A stretch of DNA of 64,000 nucleotides from Nitrospira sp. LK70 (GCA_011090425.1 PHGD01000010.1:1-64000); one strand, 5' to 3'. Counted from the stretch's first letter, positions 8,908-19,465 are shown. Numbers and translations are program-made. The notes: generated by a model from the sequence alone, not told the origin.

Positions 8908-9017
8908 CTTTTCTTGCCCCGTTTCCCTCGTCGAGCCTTGGTCAGACCTTTCATCCGTTTGACATTCTTTCGATGTTTCTTTCGCGTTTTCCGATCCTTC
9001 TCACGACCTCGTGCCAT
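8904..9017 (-). CDS. 37-residue highly basic protein
   Basis: A short minus-strand frame runs from ATG (9015-9017) to TAG (8904-8906). It encodes MARGREKDRKTRKKHRKN... and ends ...RRGKRGKKS. More than half of the residues are Lys or Arg and there are no acidic stretches. An AGGGAGGA ribosome site sits just upstream (plus strand TCCTCCCT at 9020-9027). Composition matches small RNA- or ribosome-associated proteins (the bTHX type is similar in size and charge), but no family is assigned. It lies head-to-tail against the receiver gene and divergent from valS. Confidence 0.55.
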   Translation of the reverse strand: MARGREKDRKTRKKHRKNVKRMKGLTKARRGKRGKKS

Positions 9018-9168
9018 GGTCCTCCCTACGGTAATGTGACCGACTTCCTCGTTACGTGCGACTGTATAGCACATGCCTCACAAGGCCACAAGCAAAGACT
9101 CGCGCCATTTTCTGTACGAGACGGACATGCTAAGATGCCGAGCCTAACGCTTCGAGTCCGGTGGGGCA

Positions 9169-11910
9169 ATGACAAAGCGTCAACTCGATAAAACATATGA
9201 TCCGAAAGCCGTTGAAGACCGATGGTCTCAGGAGTGGCTCACGCGTGGATACTTCCATACCTCACCGGAACAACCAGGCCAACCCTATTGTATCGTCATC
9301 CCTCCACCGAACGTCACAGGATCACTCCATGTCGGCCATGCGCTCAACCATTCACTCCAAGACATTCTGATCCGATGGCGGCGCATGCAGGGGCGTAATA
9401 CTCTCTGGTTACCCGGAACCGATCACGCCGGCATCGCCACCCAGAACGTGGTGGAAAAACAGTTGATGGCCGAAGGTCTGTCACGGGAGTCACTGGGACG
9501 GGAACAATTCGTCGAACGAATCTGGAAATGGAAGGCGACGTCGGGTAACAGGATCGTCAATCAACAAAAACAGCTGGGAGAATCCTGCGACTGGGACCGT
9601 TTGCGATTTACGATGGACGAAAGTCTGTCCAAGGCCGTCATCGAGGTCTTCGTACGGCTGTATGAAGACGGGTTGATCTATCGTGGCGAGCGCCTCATCA
9701 ATTGGTGTCCACGTTGCCTGACGGCCCTCTCCGACATTGAAGTGGAACATGAGGAGGTGAAAGGGAAACTCTATCATCTCCGCTATCCGTTAGCGGACGA
9801 CCCGAACAGCAGTTTGATCGTGGCCACCACAAGGCCGGAAACGATGCTGGGCGACACGGCCGTCGCTGTGCATCCGGACGATCCTCGATATCGCCATCTG
9901 ATCGGCAAGAAAGTCCACCTGCCGTTGACAACACGCGAGATTCCGATCGTAGGCGATTCGGTCCTCGTCGATCTGGAATTCGGCACAGGCGTCGTCAAGA
10001 TCACTCCGGCTCACGACTTCAACGACTATGAAGCGGGAGAGCGGCACAAACTTCCTCGACTTGCAATGCTCGATCATGCCGCATTGCTCGATGCCGGAGG
10101 GATGCAACAGGCGGCGGTCGAATCATCCGTAGTCGAAATGCTCCGTGGCCTTCCTGTTTCCAAAGCGCGTTCCAAAGTTGAAACGCTGCTTCGAGAACAA
10201 GGGGTGCTTGAGAAAACCGAGGACCACAAGATGTCCGTCGGAAAATGCTACCGCTGCAAGACCGTCGTGGAACCGTACCTCTCACCCCAATGGTTCGTGG
10301 ACATCAAGCCGCTGGCCGAGCCGGCAATCAAAGCGGTAGAGGATCGGCGCATTCGCATTGTTCCTGAAAGCTGGGTTAATAACTATCTCGGTTGGATGCG
10401 GGATATCAAAGACTGGTGTATCTCACGGCAAATTTGGTGGGGGCATCAAATTCCTGCCTGGTACTGTCTCAGCTGCAATGCCAAGCAGATCATCCGCACG
10501 GCTACTCGAACGACCGTCTTGCAAGGAGCATCTCCTATAGTATCTGGAACCGCTCCAACGAATTGCCCTTCATGCGGCGGGAAGGATCTCTATCGGGATC
10601 CCGACGTGCTCGATACTTGGTTCTCCTCCGCCCTCTGGCCGTTCACGACGTTGGGCTGGCCGGACCAGACGCCTGAGTTAAAGACCTACTATCCAACCTC
10701 GGTTCTGGTCACTGGACTCGACATTCTGTTTTTCTGGGTGGCCCGCATGATCATGATGGGGCTCAAGTTCATGGGAGATGTGCCGTTCAACGACGTCTAT
10801 ATCCATGCCTTGGTCCGCGACGCAGAAGGCCAGAAGATGAGCAAATCCAAGGGCAACGTGATCGACCCACTGCATGTCATGGATCAATTCGGCACCGATG
10901 CCCTTCGGTTCACCCTTGCCTCGATGGCCTCGCCGGGACGCGATATCAAGCTGGCCGAAGAACGGATCGAGGGTTACCGCAATTTCGCCAATAAGATTTG
11001 GAATGCCGCACGATTTGCTTTGATCTATCTCGACGGGCCGCGCACCGCTCTCCCGCCGGCGCAACGGACGTTTCCCGACCGGTGGATCTTGAGCCGCCTC
11101 GCCCACACGATCCGCGACGTCACGGCGGAGTTGGAGTCATACCGATTCGATCGTGCGGCGACAGCCCTCTATCAGTTCATTTGGCATGAGTACTGCGATT
11201 GGTACCTGGAATTGATCAAACCGGTTCTGCAAACGCCCGACCACTCGGATGGAGCAAGCACCAGACACAGTCTCGTGGAAACCCTGGAAACGACCATGCG
11301 GCTGCTGCACCCCTTCATGCCATTCATCACGGAAGAGATTTGGCAGACGATCCCCCATCAAGGAGACAGCATCGTTGTGCAGAACTATCCGAGTCCTGAC
11401 CAGGCCTGGAGCGCGCCCGATGCGGAACAGCACTTCGCGTTGCTTGAACAAACAGTGGGGCTCGCACGGACCGGTCGAGCTCTCTTGAATTACCAGCATG
11501 GGCAGCAGATTCCGTTTCACGTCGGACACGACGACCCGAACAAGCAGAGTCGGCTCCATGAGTTACAACGACACCTGGTCCACCTCAGCCGTGGCACCAT
11601 TGAAGTGAGTTCGCCACGTGATTGGCCGGCGGCACGATTGCTGAGGCTCGTTATGGAAGGCCTCTCGGTAGGCATCGCAGTCGCTGATGACGTCGACTTC
11701 AAGAAAGCAATGGAGCGCCTGGCAAAACAACTCACGGAGAACGACAAGGAATTGCAGCGGATCGGCGGGAAACTGAAGAACGCCGAGTTCGTATCGAAAG
11801 CCCCGCCCGACGTGATTACCGAGCATCAGAAGCGAGTGCAGACCCTGTCCCGCGATCACGCATTGCTGGCCGACAGCGAACGGCAGCTCCGCGCCATGTC
11901 CGAAACCTAA
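9169..11910 (+). CDS. valS: Valine--tRNA ligase
   Basis: A 913-residue class I aminoacyl-tRNA synthetase that charges tRNA-Val in the cytoplasm. The HIGH motif appears as PPPNVTGSLHVGHALN near residues 44-58, and KMSKSKGNV lies near residue 556. The editing (CP1) domain includes TTRPETMLGDTAVAVHPDD. The C-terminus (about 850-913) is the ValRS coiled coil that contacts the tRNA elbow. Length is close to the E. coli enzyme (951). It heads a tight run valS-nadC-birA-coaX, with 3 bp to nadC. Confidence 0.97.
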   Translation: MTKRQLDKTYDPKAVEDRWSQEWLTRGYFHTSPEQPGQPYCIVIPPPNVTGSLHVGHALNHSLQDILIRWRRMQGRNTLWLPGTDHAGIATQNVVEKQLMAEGLSRESLGREQFVERIWKWKATSGNRIVNQQKQLGESCDWDRLRFTMDESLSKAVIEVFVRLYEDGLIYRGERLINWCPRCLTALSDIEVEHEEVKGKLYHLRYPLADDPNSSLIVATTRPETMLGDTAVAVHPDDPRYRHLIGKKVHLPLTTREIPIVGDSVLVDLEFGTGVVKITPAHDFNDYEAGERHKLPRLAMLDHAALLDAGGMQQAAVESSVVEMLRGLPVSKARSKVETLLREQGVLEKTEDHKMSVGKCYRCKTVVEPYLSPQWFVDIKPLAEPAIKAVEDRRIRIVPESWVNNYLGWMRDIKDWCISRQIWWGHQIPAWYCLSCNAKQIIRTATRTTVLQGASPIVSGTAPTNCPSCGGKDLYRDPDVLDTWFSSALWPFTTLGWPDQTPELKTYYPTSVLVTGLDILFFWVARMIMMGLKFMGDVPFNDVYIHALVRDAEGQKMSKSKGNVIDPLHVMDQFGTDALRFTLASMASPGRDIKLAEERIEGYRNFANKIWNAARFALIYLDGPRTALPPAQRTFPDRWILSRLAHTIRDVTAELESYRFDRAATALYQFIWHEYCDWYLELIKPVLQTPDHSDGASTRHSLVETLETTMRLLHPFMPFITEEIWQTIPHQGDSIVVQNYPSPDQAWSAPDAEQHFALLEQTVGLARTGRALLNYQHGQQIPFHVGHDDPNKQSRLHELQRHLVHLSRGTIEVSSPRDWPAARLLRLVMEGLSVGIAVADDVDFKKAMERLAKQLTENDKELQRIGGKLKNAEFVSKAPPDVITEHQKRVQTLSRDHALLADSERQLRAMSET

Positions 11911-11913
11911 CAC

Positions 11914-12795
11914 ATGACCACACTCCCTGCCGCAGACATCCGGCGAGTCGTGCGTCAGGGACTTGAAGAGGACCTGGCTCAGGGCGATGCCACGACGGCA
12001 TCGCTTTTCTCCTCTCCGGTGCCTGCTCGCGCCGAGATCATCTCGCAACAGCAGCTGGTTGTGGCGGGAATGGCCGCAGCGGTTCAGACCTTTCTCCTGG
12101 TCGATCCTTCCCTGCGGCTGTCTGTCATCAAACACGACGGCGACCGAGCTATGGATGGAGAGGTACTCTTGCAGATCGAAGGCGACGGGCGGTCCATCCT
12201 ACAGGCCGAGCGGGTCGCCTTGAATTTTCTTCAGCACCTGTCCGGGGTCGCCTCCTTGACGCAACGGTTCTGCCGGGCCGTGCGTGGCTACCCTGCCAAG
12301 ATCCTGGATACCAGGAAAACACTTCCTGGCTGGCGCGCGCTTCAGAAGTGGGCCGTTTCGCTCGGCGGTGGGATCAATCACCGCCGATCATTGAGTGACG
12401 GCATTTTGATCAAGGATAACCATCTGGCCCTCCTCCGACGCAACCGACGACCGGTTGAACGGGCATGTAGATTGGCACATGCCCATCGCTCAAGCGCGCT
12501 CCCGATTATTGCCGAGGTAGAATCTCTATCCGATGTTCGACAGGCGCTCGCAGGAAAGCCCGATATTATTCTGCTGGACAACATGGCTCCGGACCTGGTC
12601 CGACGTGCCGTGGCATTGATCAAGAAGCAGGCCCTGGTGGAAGTATCGGGCGGCATCACTCTTAAGAACGTCAGAGCCATGGCAGCAGCGGGCGCCGATC
12701 GCATCTCCATCGGAGCCCTCACCCATTCTGCTCCGGCAGCAACGGTCAGCCTTGTCTTGACGTTGGCTCGGCCTCCACAACGCCGACGTTCGTAG
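11914..12795 (+). CDS. nadC: Nicotinate-nucleotide pyrophosphorylase (carboxylating)
   Basis: A 293-residue quinolinate phosphoribosyltransferase. It joins quinolinate and PRPP to give nicotinate mononucleotide in NAD synthesis. Visible signatures are EDLAQGDATT near 19-28, the ILDTRKTLPGWR active-site segment near 129-140, ILIKDNHLAL, and LLDNMAPD followed by VEVSGGITLKN. All parts are intact. It starts 3 bp after valS and ends 3 bp before birA, so translation is probably coupled. Confidence 0.96.
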   Translation: MTTLPAADIRRVVRQGLEEDLAQGDATTASLFSSPVPARAEIISQQQLVVAGMAAAVQTFLLVDPSLRLSVIKHDGDRAMDGEVLLQIEGDGRSILQAERVALNFLQHLSGVASLTQRFCRAVRGYPAKILDTRKTLPGWRALQKWAVSLGGGINHRRSLSDGILIKDNHLALLRRNRRPVERACRLAHAHRSSALPIIAEVESLSDVRQALAGKPDIILLDNMAPDLVRRAVALIKKQALVEVSGGITLKNVRAMAAAGADRISIGALTHSAPAATVSLVLTLARPPQRRRS

Positions 12796-12798
12796 TCG

Positions 12799-13638
12799 AT
12801 GGTGCCCCCCACCCCACTCAATATCGATAGTATTCGCAGTACCCTTGCGACCACGTCACTTGGTCACGTCTTGTATCTCCACCAAGATCTCCCCTCGACC
12901 AACAGGGAAGCATTGTCGCTTGCTCAGAACGGCGCATCGCACGGCACCGTCGTCATTGCTGAAAGCCAGTCAGGCGGCTACGGCCGACATGGGCGTGCCT
13001 GGTTCTCTCCGCCGAAGTTGAACATCTATTGCTCCGTCATCATACGAGGGACGGGGCAAAGTCTTTCCCTTTCGCAATGGTTATCCTGGGTGCCGCTCGT
13101 CAGCGCACTTGCCGTGACCGAGGCCGTTCAACAGATAGCGGCTATATCCCTTTCGCTGAAGTGGCCGAACGACCTGCTTCTCCATGATCGCAAAGTCGGC
13201 GGGATTCTCTGCGAGAGCAGCTTCGCGACAACCAACGACCCGGTCGTGGTCATCGGCATCGGGCTCAATGTGAATGTCCCTTCGGTGACTTTTCCGGAGG
13301 ACTTGCGACCGATTGCGGCCTCATTGATTGAAGCTTCACGGCGACCGCTCGACCGGAATCGGCTCATCGCTCAACTGCTCCTGGAACTTGAACATGGTCT
13401 CGACGAGCTTCGGACTCATGGATCGATCCGGCTACACCAAGCCTATACCACTCGCTGTGCCACACTCGGACGCCGAGTTCGCGTCCGGTTCACGAATGAT
13501 CGAGCGATCGTCGGCGTCGCCGAAGCTCTTTCTCCCGACGGCGCGCTGCAAGTGAGAACCTTGTCACCTCACCCTCGCTCACAACCGATGCCTCTCATCC
13601 ATGTCCGAGCAGCCGATGTCATGCATCTACGAGAGTAG
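12799..13638 (+). CDS. birA: Biotin--[acetyl-CoA-carboxylase] ligase, monofunctional
   Basis: The 279-residue protein contains the biotin protein ligase core: STNREAL near 33, the ATP/biotin loop ESQSGGYGRHGRAWFSP near 55-70, LKWPNDLL near 120 and KVGGILCE. E. coli BirA (321) has an N-terminal helix-turn-helix that is absent here, so this enzyme should biotinylate the carboxylase carrier but not act as a repressor. The small SH3-like C-terminal domain is present. Confidence 0.93.
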   Translation: MVPPTPLNIDSIRSTLATTSLGHVLYLHQDLPSTNREALSLAQNGASHGTVVIAESQSGGYGRHGRAWFSPPKLNIYCSVIIRGTGQSLSLSQWLSWVPLVSALAVTEAVQQIAAISLSLKWPNDLLLHDRKVGGILCESSFATTNDPVVVIGIGLNVNVPSVTFPEDLRPIAASLIEASRRPLDRNRLIAQLLLELEHGLDELRTHGSIRLHQAYTTRCATLGRRVRVRFTNDRAIVGVAEALSPDGALQVRTLSPHPRSQPMPLIHVRAADVMHLRE

Positions 13639-13662
13639 CGAAAGCTCATCAGGCCGAGTAGA

Positions 13663-14460
13663 ATGGACCCAATGCTCTTAGCCATCGATATCGGGAATAC
13701 CAACGTTGTCGCCGGAATCTTTGACGGACCGACCCTGTTGACCCATTGGCGGTTGGCGACCGATCCCAAGGCCACTGCCGACGAGTACGGCGTCCTTTGC
13801 CTCAGCCTCATGACCCGAGATGGGCGCGTCCCTGAGCACATCACCGGTGCGATCATCTCCAGCGTCGTTCCCGCCCTCACGGACACGTTTGAATCGATGA
13901 TCGAAACGTCCTTTGGCTGCAGGCCCATCACAGTCTCATCCGACATGGATACAGGCTTAACACTCAACTACCCGAACCCGAAAGAGATCGGAAGCGACCG
14001 TATTGTGAATGCTGCCGCGGCTTATGAGAAGTTTCGCCGCGACCTCATCATCGTCGATTTCGGCACAGCAACGACGTTTTGTGCGGTCAGCCGAGATGGG
14101 GAGTATCTTGGAGGCGTGATCGCGCCTGGCCTGACCATTTCTGCGGAAGCCCTGTTCACACGGGCTGCAAAGCTGAGCAAAGTTGAGCTCGCCCGGCCCA
14201 AGACTGTTATTGGAACCGATACTGCCGGTAGTATTCAGTCAGGGCTCATCTTTGGCTACGCCGGCCTCGTGGATACCCTTGTTCAGCGGATGGAAGGTGA
14301 AATGGGGCGCACATCATATGTGATCGCCACCGGTGGATTAGCATCGGTGATTGCGCCGGAGGCGCGATCAATTCAACATATTGAACCGTTTTTGACCCTT
14401 CATGGGCTTGAGCTCCTCTATCGTCGTGCGCGAGGTGCGAGCCTGAAGCACTGGGTTTAG
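13663..14460 (+). CDS. coaX: Type III pantothenate kinase
   Basis: The 265-residue protein starts with LAIDIGNTNVVAG, the ASKHA phosphate-1 motif of CoaX. It also has SSVVPALT, GSDRIVNAAAAYE and VDFGTATTFCAVS (phosphate-2). It phosphorylates pantothenate in the first committed step of coenzyme A synthesis and, like the family, should be insensitive to CoA feedback. An ATG at 13672 is an equally good start. It is last in the valS-nadC-birA-coaX run. Confidence 0.95.
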   Translation: MDPMLLAIDIGNTNVVAGIFDGPTLLTHWRLATDPKATADEYGVLCLSLMTRDGRVPEHITGAIISSVVPALTDTFESMIETSFGCRPITVSSDMDTGLTLNYPNPKEIGSDRIVNAAAAYEKFRRDLIIVDFGTATTFCAVSRDGEYLGGVIAPGLTISAEALFTRAAKLSKVELARPKTVIGTDTAGSIQSGLIFGYAGLVDTLVQRMEGEMGRTSYVIATGGLASVIAPEARSIQHIEPFLTLHGLELLYRRARGASLKHWV

Positions 14461-14550
14461 TCCCCCTCAGCACCAACATCATTTTATTTTCTCTTTCTCT
14501 GTTGACTTCACTCCCTCTATGGATATCTCCCCGCTTGTACGGGTATCAGC

Positions 14551-15132
14551 ATGAGTGATGATCAAGAGCAGGAAAAAATAAACGCCAATACAATCGAGAA
14601 CTTAGAGGAAGATTCTCGCGTCACAGATGCAGGCCTCTCGGTTCAGGAACAATTGGCCGGCAAGACGGAAGAATGTAAAGCGCTCAATGACAAGTATCTC
14701 CGGTTGGCCGCGGAATTTGAAAACTATAAACGGCTGACTCAACGCGACCAGCGCGAGCAGATTCGATTCGGAAATGAACAGCTTCTCAAAGAGCTGCTGG
14801 CGGTTGTCGATAACCTGGAACGGGCGATCAAGGCTGCTCAGACCAACAGAGGCGATTCGGCGCTCGTCCAGGGTGTGGAACTGACACTCAAGCAACTATT
14901 CGGCATCCTGGCCAAGTTCGGTGTGCAAGCAATCGAAACATCCGGCCAGGACTTCGACCCAAGCGCACATCAGGCCGTCTCGTACGGGCCGTCGAACGAC
15001 GTCCCGGCGAATAAAGTATTGGACGAGTTTCAAAAAGGGTATCGGCTGCACGATAGGATACTGCGGGCGGCAATGGTCAGTGTCTCGTCGGGCCCGGCCC
15101 GTCCTAACGAATATGACTCAACGACGAACTGA
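14551..15132 (+). CDS. grpE: Nucleotide exchange factor GrpE
   Basis: The 193-residue protein has an acidic N-terminus, a long coiled coil (about 35-90) with RLAAEFENYKRLTQRDQRE, and the GrpE head with GVELTLKQLFGILAKFGVQAI and FDPSAHQAV. It releases ADP from DnaK. It is followed by dnaK and dnaJ in the usual order. No CIRCE element or hrcA gene is seen upstream; the 90-bp leader contains TTGACT at 14502 but no convincing -10 box. Confidence 0.96.
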   Translation: MSDDQEQEKINANTIENLEEDSRVTDAGLSVQEQLAGKTEECKALNDKYLRLAAEFENYKRLTQRDQREQIRFGNEQLLKELLAVVDNLERAIKAAQTNRGDSALVQGVELTLKQLFGILAKFGVQAIETSGQDFDPSAHQAVSYGPSNDVPANKVLDEFQKGYRLHDRILRAAMVSVSSGPARPNEYDSTTN

Positions 15133-15173
15133 CCTGAGTCAGCCGTCGTTGTCGAGAAGGAAGGAGTCCACCA

Positions 15174-17096
15174 ATGGGTAAAGTCATCGGTATCGATCTC
15201 GGAACCACCAACTCTTGTGTGGCGATTATGAGCGGCGGAGATCCCGTCGTGATCGCCAACGCCGAAGGGAGCCGGACCACACCTTCCGTCGTTGCCATCA
15301 CCGATAAAAGTGAACGGCTGGTCGGGCAAATCGCAAAACGGCAAGCGATTACCAACCCCGAGAACACTATTTTCTCCGTCAAGCGCCTGATGGGCCGCAA
15401 GTTCAAGAGCCGTGAGGTTCAGGAAGCCCTGAAGCGACTCCCCTATAAAGTAGTTGAGGCCGACAACGGCGATGCACACGTGGAATTGCGCGGCAAACGC
15501 TATAGCCCACCGGAAATCTCAGCGATGATCCTGCAGAAAATGCGGCAGACCGCTGAGGACTACCTCGGCGAAAAGGTCACTGAGGCCGTTGTGACTGTCC
15601 CCGCCTATTTTGACGATAGCCAACGCCAGGCAACCAAAGATGCCGGCCAGATTGCCGGTCTGAACGTCCTACGTATCATCAATGAACCGACAGCTGCCTC
15701 CCTCGCCTACGGCCTTGACAAAAAGAAGGACGAGCGGATTGCCGTGTACGATTTGGGCGGCGGGACCTTCGACGTCTCTGTGCTTGAAATCGGGGAAGGC
15801 GTCTTCGAGGTGAAATCCACCAATGGTGATACCTATCTCGGCGGTGATGACTTCGATCAACGCGTAATGGATTGGCTGGTCGATGAGTTCAAAAAAGATC
15901 AGGGCATCGATCTGCGGAAAGACCGAATGGCGCTTCAACGTCTAAAAGAGTCGGCGGAACGGGCCAAGATCGAGCTGTCGTCGTCTCAAGAAACGGAGCT
16001 CAACCTGCCCTTCATCACCGCCGATGCCAGCGGTCCCAAGCATATGGTCACGAAACTGACGCGAGCCAAGCTCGAACAGCTGGTGGACGACTTGATTCAG
16101 CGCACGATCGAGCCATGCCGTAAAGCATTGTCCGATGCTGGCGTCACCGCCAAGGATATCCAAGAAATCGTGCTGGTCGGCGGCATGACCCGCATGCCGA
16201 AAGTGATCCAAGTGGTGAAGGACTTCTTCGGGAAGGAACCGCACCGTGGAGTGAATCCCGACGAAGTCGTCGCCATTGGGGCCGGCATCCAAGGCGGAGT
16301 CCTCAAAGGAGAGGTGAAGGACGTTCTGCTTCTTGATGTGACTCCATTGTCGTTGGGCATTGAGACGCTGGGGGGCGTATTCACCAAGCTCATCGAGCGT
16401 AACACGACCGTTCCGACCAAAAAGAGTCAGGTATTCTCGACGGCAGCCGATAACCAAACGGCCGTCACCATCCGCGTCTTCCAAGGCGAACGGGAAATGG
16501 CGAATGACAACAAACTGCTTGGGCAGTTCGACTTGGTCGGCATTCCCCCAGCGCCTCGAGGCATGCCGCAGATTGAAGTGACGTTCGATATCGATGCCAA
16601 CGGCATCGTGCACGTATCGGCTAAGGATCTGGCCACCCAGAAAGAACAATCCATCAAGATCACGGCTTCCAGCGGTCTCAGCAAGGACGAAGTCGAAAAT
16701 CTCGTCCGAGACGCGCAGTCGCACACCGAAGACGACAAAAAACGCCGTAAATTGGCCGAAGCCAAGAACCAGGCGGATAGTCTGGTCTATCAAACCGAGA
16801 AAAACATCGCGGAATACGGTGACAAAGTCTCCGCTGAGGAAAAGACGAAAATCCAGGATGCCGTCGCTGCCGTCAAGAAAGCGCTCGAGGGCACCGATGC
16901 CGAGGCCATCGAATCAGCGACGCAATCCCTCATGACTGCGTCACATAAGTTAGCCGAGGAGATGTATAAGAAAGCCGCCGCATCTCCAGGCTCGCAGTCG
17001 GGCGCTTCGTCTCCGGACAGCAGTGCCGGCGAGACCAAGACCGACGAGAAAGTCGTGGACGCAGAATTTGAAGAAGTAGACAAAGACAGGAAATAG
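15174..17096 (+). CDS. dnaK: Chaperone protein DnaK (Hsp70)
   Basis: A 640-residue Hsp70. N-terminal [12 protein letters not shown], the ATPase segment [16 protein letters not shown] near 190, [10 protein letters not shown] near 335, and a substrate domain followed by a lid are visible. It ends in the acidic [12 protein letters not shown], the usual EEVD-like tail. It folds nascent and stressed proteins with GrpE and DnaJ. A ribosome site AAGGAAGGAGT precedes ATG 15174. Confidence 0.98.
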   Translation: MGKVIGIDLGTTNSCVAIMSGGDPVVIANAEGSRTTPSVVAITDKSERLVGQIAKRQAITNPENTIFSVKRLMGRKFKSREVQEALKRLPYKVVEADNGDAHVELRGKRYSPPEISAMILQKMRQTAEDYLGEKVTEAVVTVPAYFDDSQRQATKDAGQIAGLNVLRIINEPTAASLAYGLDKKKDERIAVYDLGGGTFDVSVLEIGEGVFEVKSTNGDTYLGGDDFDQRVMDWLVDEFKKDQGIDLRKDRMALQRLKESAERAKIELSSSQETELNLPFITADASGPKHMVTKLTRAKLEQLVDDLIQRTIEPCRKALSDAGVTAKDIQEIVLVGGMTRMPKVIQVVKDFFGKEPHRGVNPDEVVAIGAGIQGGVLKGEVKDVLLLDVTPLSLGIETLGGVFTKLIERNTTVPTKKSQVFSTAADNQTAVTIRVFQGEREMANDNKLLGQFDLVGIPPAPRGMPQIEVTFDIDANGIVHVSAKDLATQKEQSIKITASSGLSKDEVENLVRDAQSHTEDDKKRRKLAEAKNQADSLVYQTEKNIAEYGDKVSAEEKTKIQDAVAAVKKALEGTDAEAIESATQSLMTASHKLAEEMYKKAAASPGSQSGASSPDSSAGETKTDEKVVDAEFEEVDKDRK

Positions 17097-17115
17097 CATA
17101 GAATAGCGCATCAGA

Positions 17116-17150
17116 GAACCGAGTTTCCGGCTTGATCGGGAACTCGGTTC
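17116..17150 (+). terminator. Hairpin between dnaK and dnaJ
   Basis: GAACCGAGTT (17116-17125) pairs perfectly with AACTCGGTTC (17141-17150), and the loop edges add about three more pairs. No T run follows, so it is more likely a partial terminator or an RNA processing/stability element that lowers dnaJ expression relative to dnaK. Confidence 0.45.
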
Positions 17151-17170
17151 CTCAATGCATTTTGAGCACA

Positions 17171-18304
17171 ATGGCATCCGTGTCAAAACGCGATTATTAC
17201 GAAACGCTCGGTGTTGATCGGAACGTCTCCGACGACGAGCTGAAGAAGGCGTACCGAAAACTGGCCCGCCAGCACCATCCGGATCTCCACGCCGGCGACC
17301 ATCAGAAAAAGTCCGCCGAAGAAAAATTCAAAGAAATCAATGAAGCCTATGAAATATTGAGCGATCAGGAAAAGCGAAAACGCTACGACATGTTCGGCCA
17401 TGCCGGGGCACAGCAGGGTGGGCCTGGTTTTGAAGGGTTCGATTTCGGACGCAGCGGATTCGGGGACGTGTTTAACGACATCTTCGAGGATTTTTTCGGC
17501 CAAGCACGAGGAGGCGGGGCAACTCGGGCCGAACGTGGAAACGATCTCCAATACAACCTCGAAATCACGTTCGAAGAAGCCGTCTATGGGAAAGAGGCCA
17601 AACTCAAGATCCCGCGCTGGGAAATTTGCGTCGACTGCAAAGGGACCGGCGCAAAGTCGGCAGCGGCCATCAAACCCTGCGCCAGCTGCAAAGGCGCAGG
17701 CCAACTACGCTTTCAGCAGGGGTTCTTCAGTGTCAGCCGACCCTGTGGTCAATGTGAAGGCACCGGCCACTTTGTCACGGAACCCTGCACGACCTGCCAG
17801 GGGCGTCAACGGGTTTACAAAGAGCGCACCATCGCCGTCCATATCCCACCCGGCATAGAGACCGGTATGAGACTTCGTCTCTCCAATGAAGGAGAGCATG
17901 GTCCCAACGGTGGGCCTCCCGGCGACCTCTACGTGGCCGTGACTGTTAAACCCCATCAAATTTTTCATCGCAAGGGTCTCGATATCGCCTGTGATGTGCC
18001 GATCAACCTTGTCACAGCCGTTCTCGGTGGAAAAGTGGAAGTCCCGACCCTCAAGGGAGAAACCATCATTAAAGTGCCGCCCGGCACACAACATGACAAG
18101 GTCCTTCGGATTAAAGGGCTGGGGATTCCGAGCCTGAAGGGAGGCGCGACCGGCGACCAGGTCTATACGATCAAGGTCAAAATTCCCACCAAATTGACGC
18201 CCAGACAAAAAGAACTGCTGATGGAGTACGCGAAAGAAAGCGGCATGACCATGGAAGCCAACGACGAGGGCTTCTTCGATAAGATGAAGACCTTCTTCGA
18301 GTAA
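17171..18304 (+). CDS. dnaJ: Chaperone protein DnaJ (Hsp40)
   Basis: From ATG 17171 the product is 377 residues, matching family length; an upstream in-frame ATG (17132) lies inside the hairpin region and is unlikely. J domain: [14 protein letters not shown] in [10 protein letters not shown] Gly/Phe-rich stretch follows ([24 protein letters not shown]). Four zinc repeats CxxCxGxG are [24 protein letters not shown] and CTTCQGRQ; the last departs from the G-x-G ending. It stimulates DnaK ATPase and binds unfolded protein. Confidence 0.96.
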   Translation: MASVSKRDYYETLGVDRNVSDDELKKAYRKLARQHHPDLHAGDHQKKSAEEKFKEINEAYEILSDQEKRKRYDMFGHAGAQQGGPGFEGFDFGRSGFGDVFNDIFEDFFGQARGGGATRAERGNDLQYNLEITFEEAVYGKEAKLKIPRWEICVDCKGTGAKSAAAIKPCASCKGAGQLRFQQGFFSVSRPCGQCEGTGHFVTEPCTTCQGRQRVYKERTIAVHIPPGIETGMRLRLSNEGEHGPNGGPPGDLYVAVTVKPHQIFHRKGLDIACDVPINLVTAVLGGKVEVPTLKGETIIKVPPGTQHDKVLRIKGLGIPSLKGGATGDQVYTIKVKIPTKLTPRQKELLMEYAKESGMTMEANDEGFFDKMKTFFE

Positions 18305-18346
18305 TCTGCCCCTCCTCATCCGGATTACAACCCACAGAGTTTCCGC

Positions 18347-19087
18347 ATGCCCGTGTTTTTCGTTCCCGCTGAGTGCATTAGCCAGCAAGCGATATCGGCC
18401 ACCGGCGAGGTGCTCGTGCATCTCCGAGACAGCTTGCGCATCCGAGTCGGCGAGATCGTCCTCTTCGGCGATGGAGTGAGCCACCACTATCGTACTGAAA
18501 TCACGGCGGTCACCAAGCAGCATTTGACGGGACGAATCATCGAGACCATCACCCAGCCGGCCACGATGGCCCCTTTTCTGATACTTGGACAGGCGTTACT
18601 TAAAGGCGAGAAAATGGACTGGGTGATTCAGAAAGCTACCGAGCTGGGCATGGATGAACTCGTGCCGATGGAAAGCCGGCATAGTGTCGTACAACTCAAA
18701 GCAGACCGTGCGGACCATCAGCTTGCCCGATGGCAACGCATCGCCTTAGAAGCAGCCCAGCAGTCCGAACAGTGGCGCGTGCCCACGATCTCCCCGGCAC
18801 GATCCCTCGCGGCACTTTTGACCGGCCGAGCCACCGGCACCATCACGCTCATGCTTGTCGAGCGACGGGAAGGCAAGCCTTTACAAACCGTCGAGCTACC
18901 GCAAGACGTGACCGGCTCCCTGCTGGTCTTGATCGGACCGGAGGGAGGCTGGAGCAAAGAAGAAGTCCAACTAGCCGAGCAGGCGAAAGTCGTACCCATT
19001 ACCCTTGGTCGGCAAATCTTGAGAGCAGAAACGGCCGCCATTGCCGCAATCAGCATCGTCCAAGCGCGCCTCGGCAAGTTGGGATGA
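18347..19087 (+). CDS. rsmE: 16S rRNA (uracil1498-N3)-methyltransferase
   Basis: A 246-residue SPOUT-type methyltransferase. Typical parts are HLRDSLRIRVGEIVLFGDG near the start, KGEKMDWVIQKATELGMDELVPM near 85-107, and the knot region LLVLIGPEGGWSKEEV plus LGRQILRAETAAIAA near the end. It methylates U1498 in the 30S decoding region. A decayed copy of its 3' part lies at 20904-21002, on the far side of the radical SAM gene. Confidence 0.94.
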   Translation: MPVFFVPAECISQQAISATGEVLVHLRDSLRIRVGEIVLFGDGVSHHYRTEITAVTKQHLTGRIIETITQPATMAPFLILGQALLKGEKMDWVIQKATELGMDELVPMESRHSVVQLKADRADHQLARWQRIALEAAQQSEQWRVPTISPARSLAALLTGRATGTITLMLVERREGKPLQTVELPQDVTGSLLVLIGPEGGWSKEEVQLAEQAKVVPITLGRQILRAETAAIAAISIVQARLGKLG

Positions 19088-19465
19088 GCCAGGCCGGCAC
19101 CATAGGAACGACCGCTCGCGCGGCGAACAGCTCTCGACCATGAGGTAATTTAGATTCGTTCGACCAGTATTTCTTCCACATCATGACATGGCGAACTCTA
19201 CAACAGTGCTGGGCTGGATCCCTTGCCATGCGCAGCGCCGACATGTTTACCATCATTCGGTAGACCTTGCCACGTCTATCAAGGCCACTTCAGATCATTC
19301 CTCGTTCAGACGGGTGAATACTTCCTGACAGTTGCCCAAGTAAATCCCACGAACAGATTCCCGCTCCTTCGCTTCCCTTAGCCTTGACATTGGACGGCAG
19401 ATTTGCGGATGATTACACGCCACTCAGTCTTAGGAAGGTACCACCAAGGTGCAAGGAGGCCGGGT
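19088..19465. other. Intergenic region, nothing recognised
   Basis: 378 bp between rsmE and the radical SAM gene. The first 30 bp resemble the sequence that follows the decayed rsmE copy at 21003. The last 15 bp hold the AAGGAGG ribosome site for 19466. No RNA gene, promoter or repeat could be supported in the rest. Confidence 0.4.

Noticed and set aside
14461-14550. Heat-shock (CIRCE or sigma32) control site before grpE
   Set aside because: TTGACT is present at 14502, but no CIRCE inverted repeat (TTAGCACTC-N9-GAGTGCTAA) and no CCCCAT-type -10 box were found.
15942-16793. 283-codon minus-strand open frame inside dnaK
   Set aside because: It is antisense to the highly conserved dnaK coding sequence, has no ribosome site and shows no family features; a codon-bias shadow.
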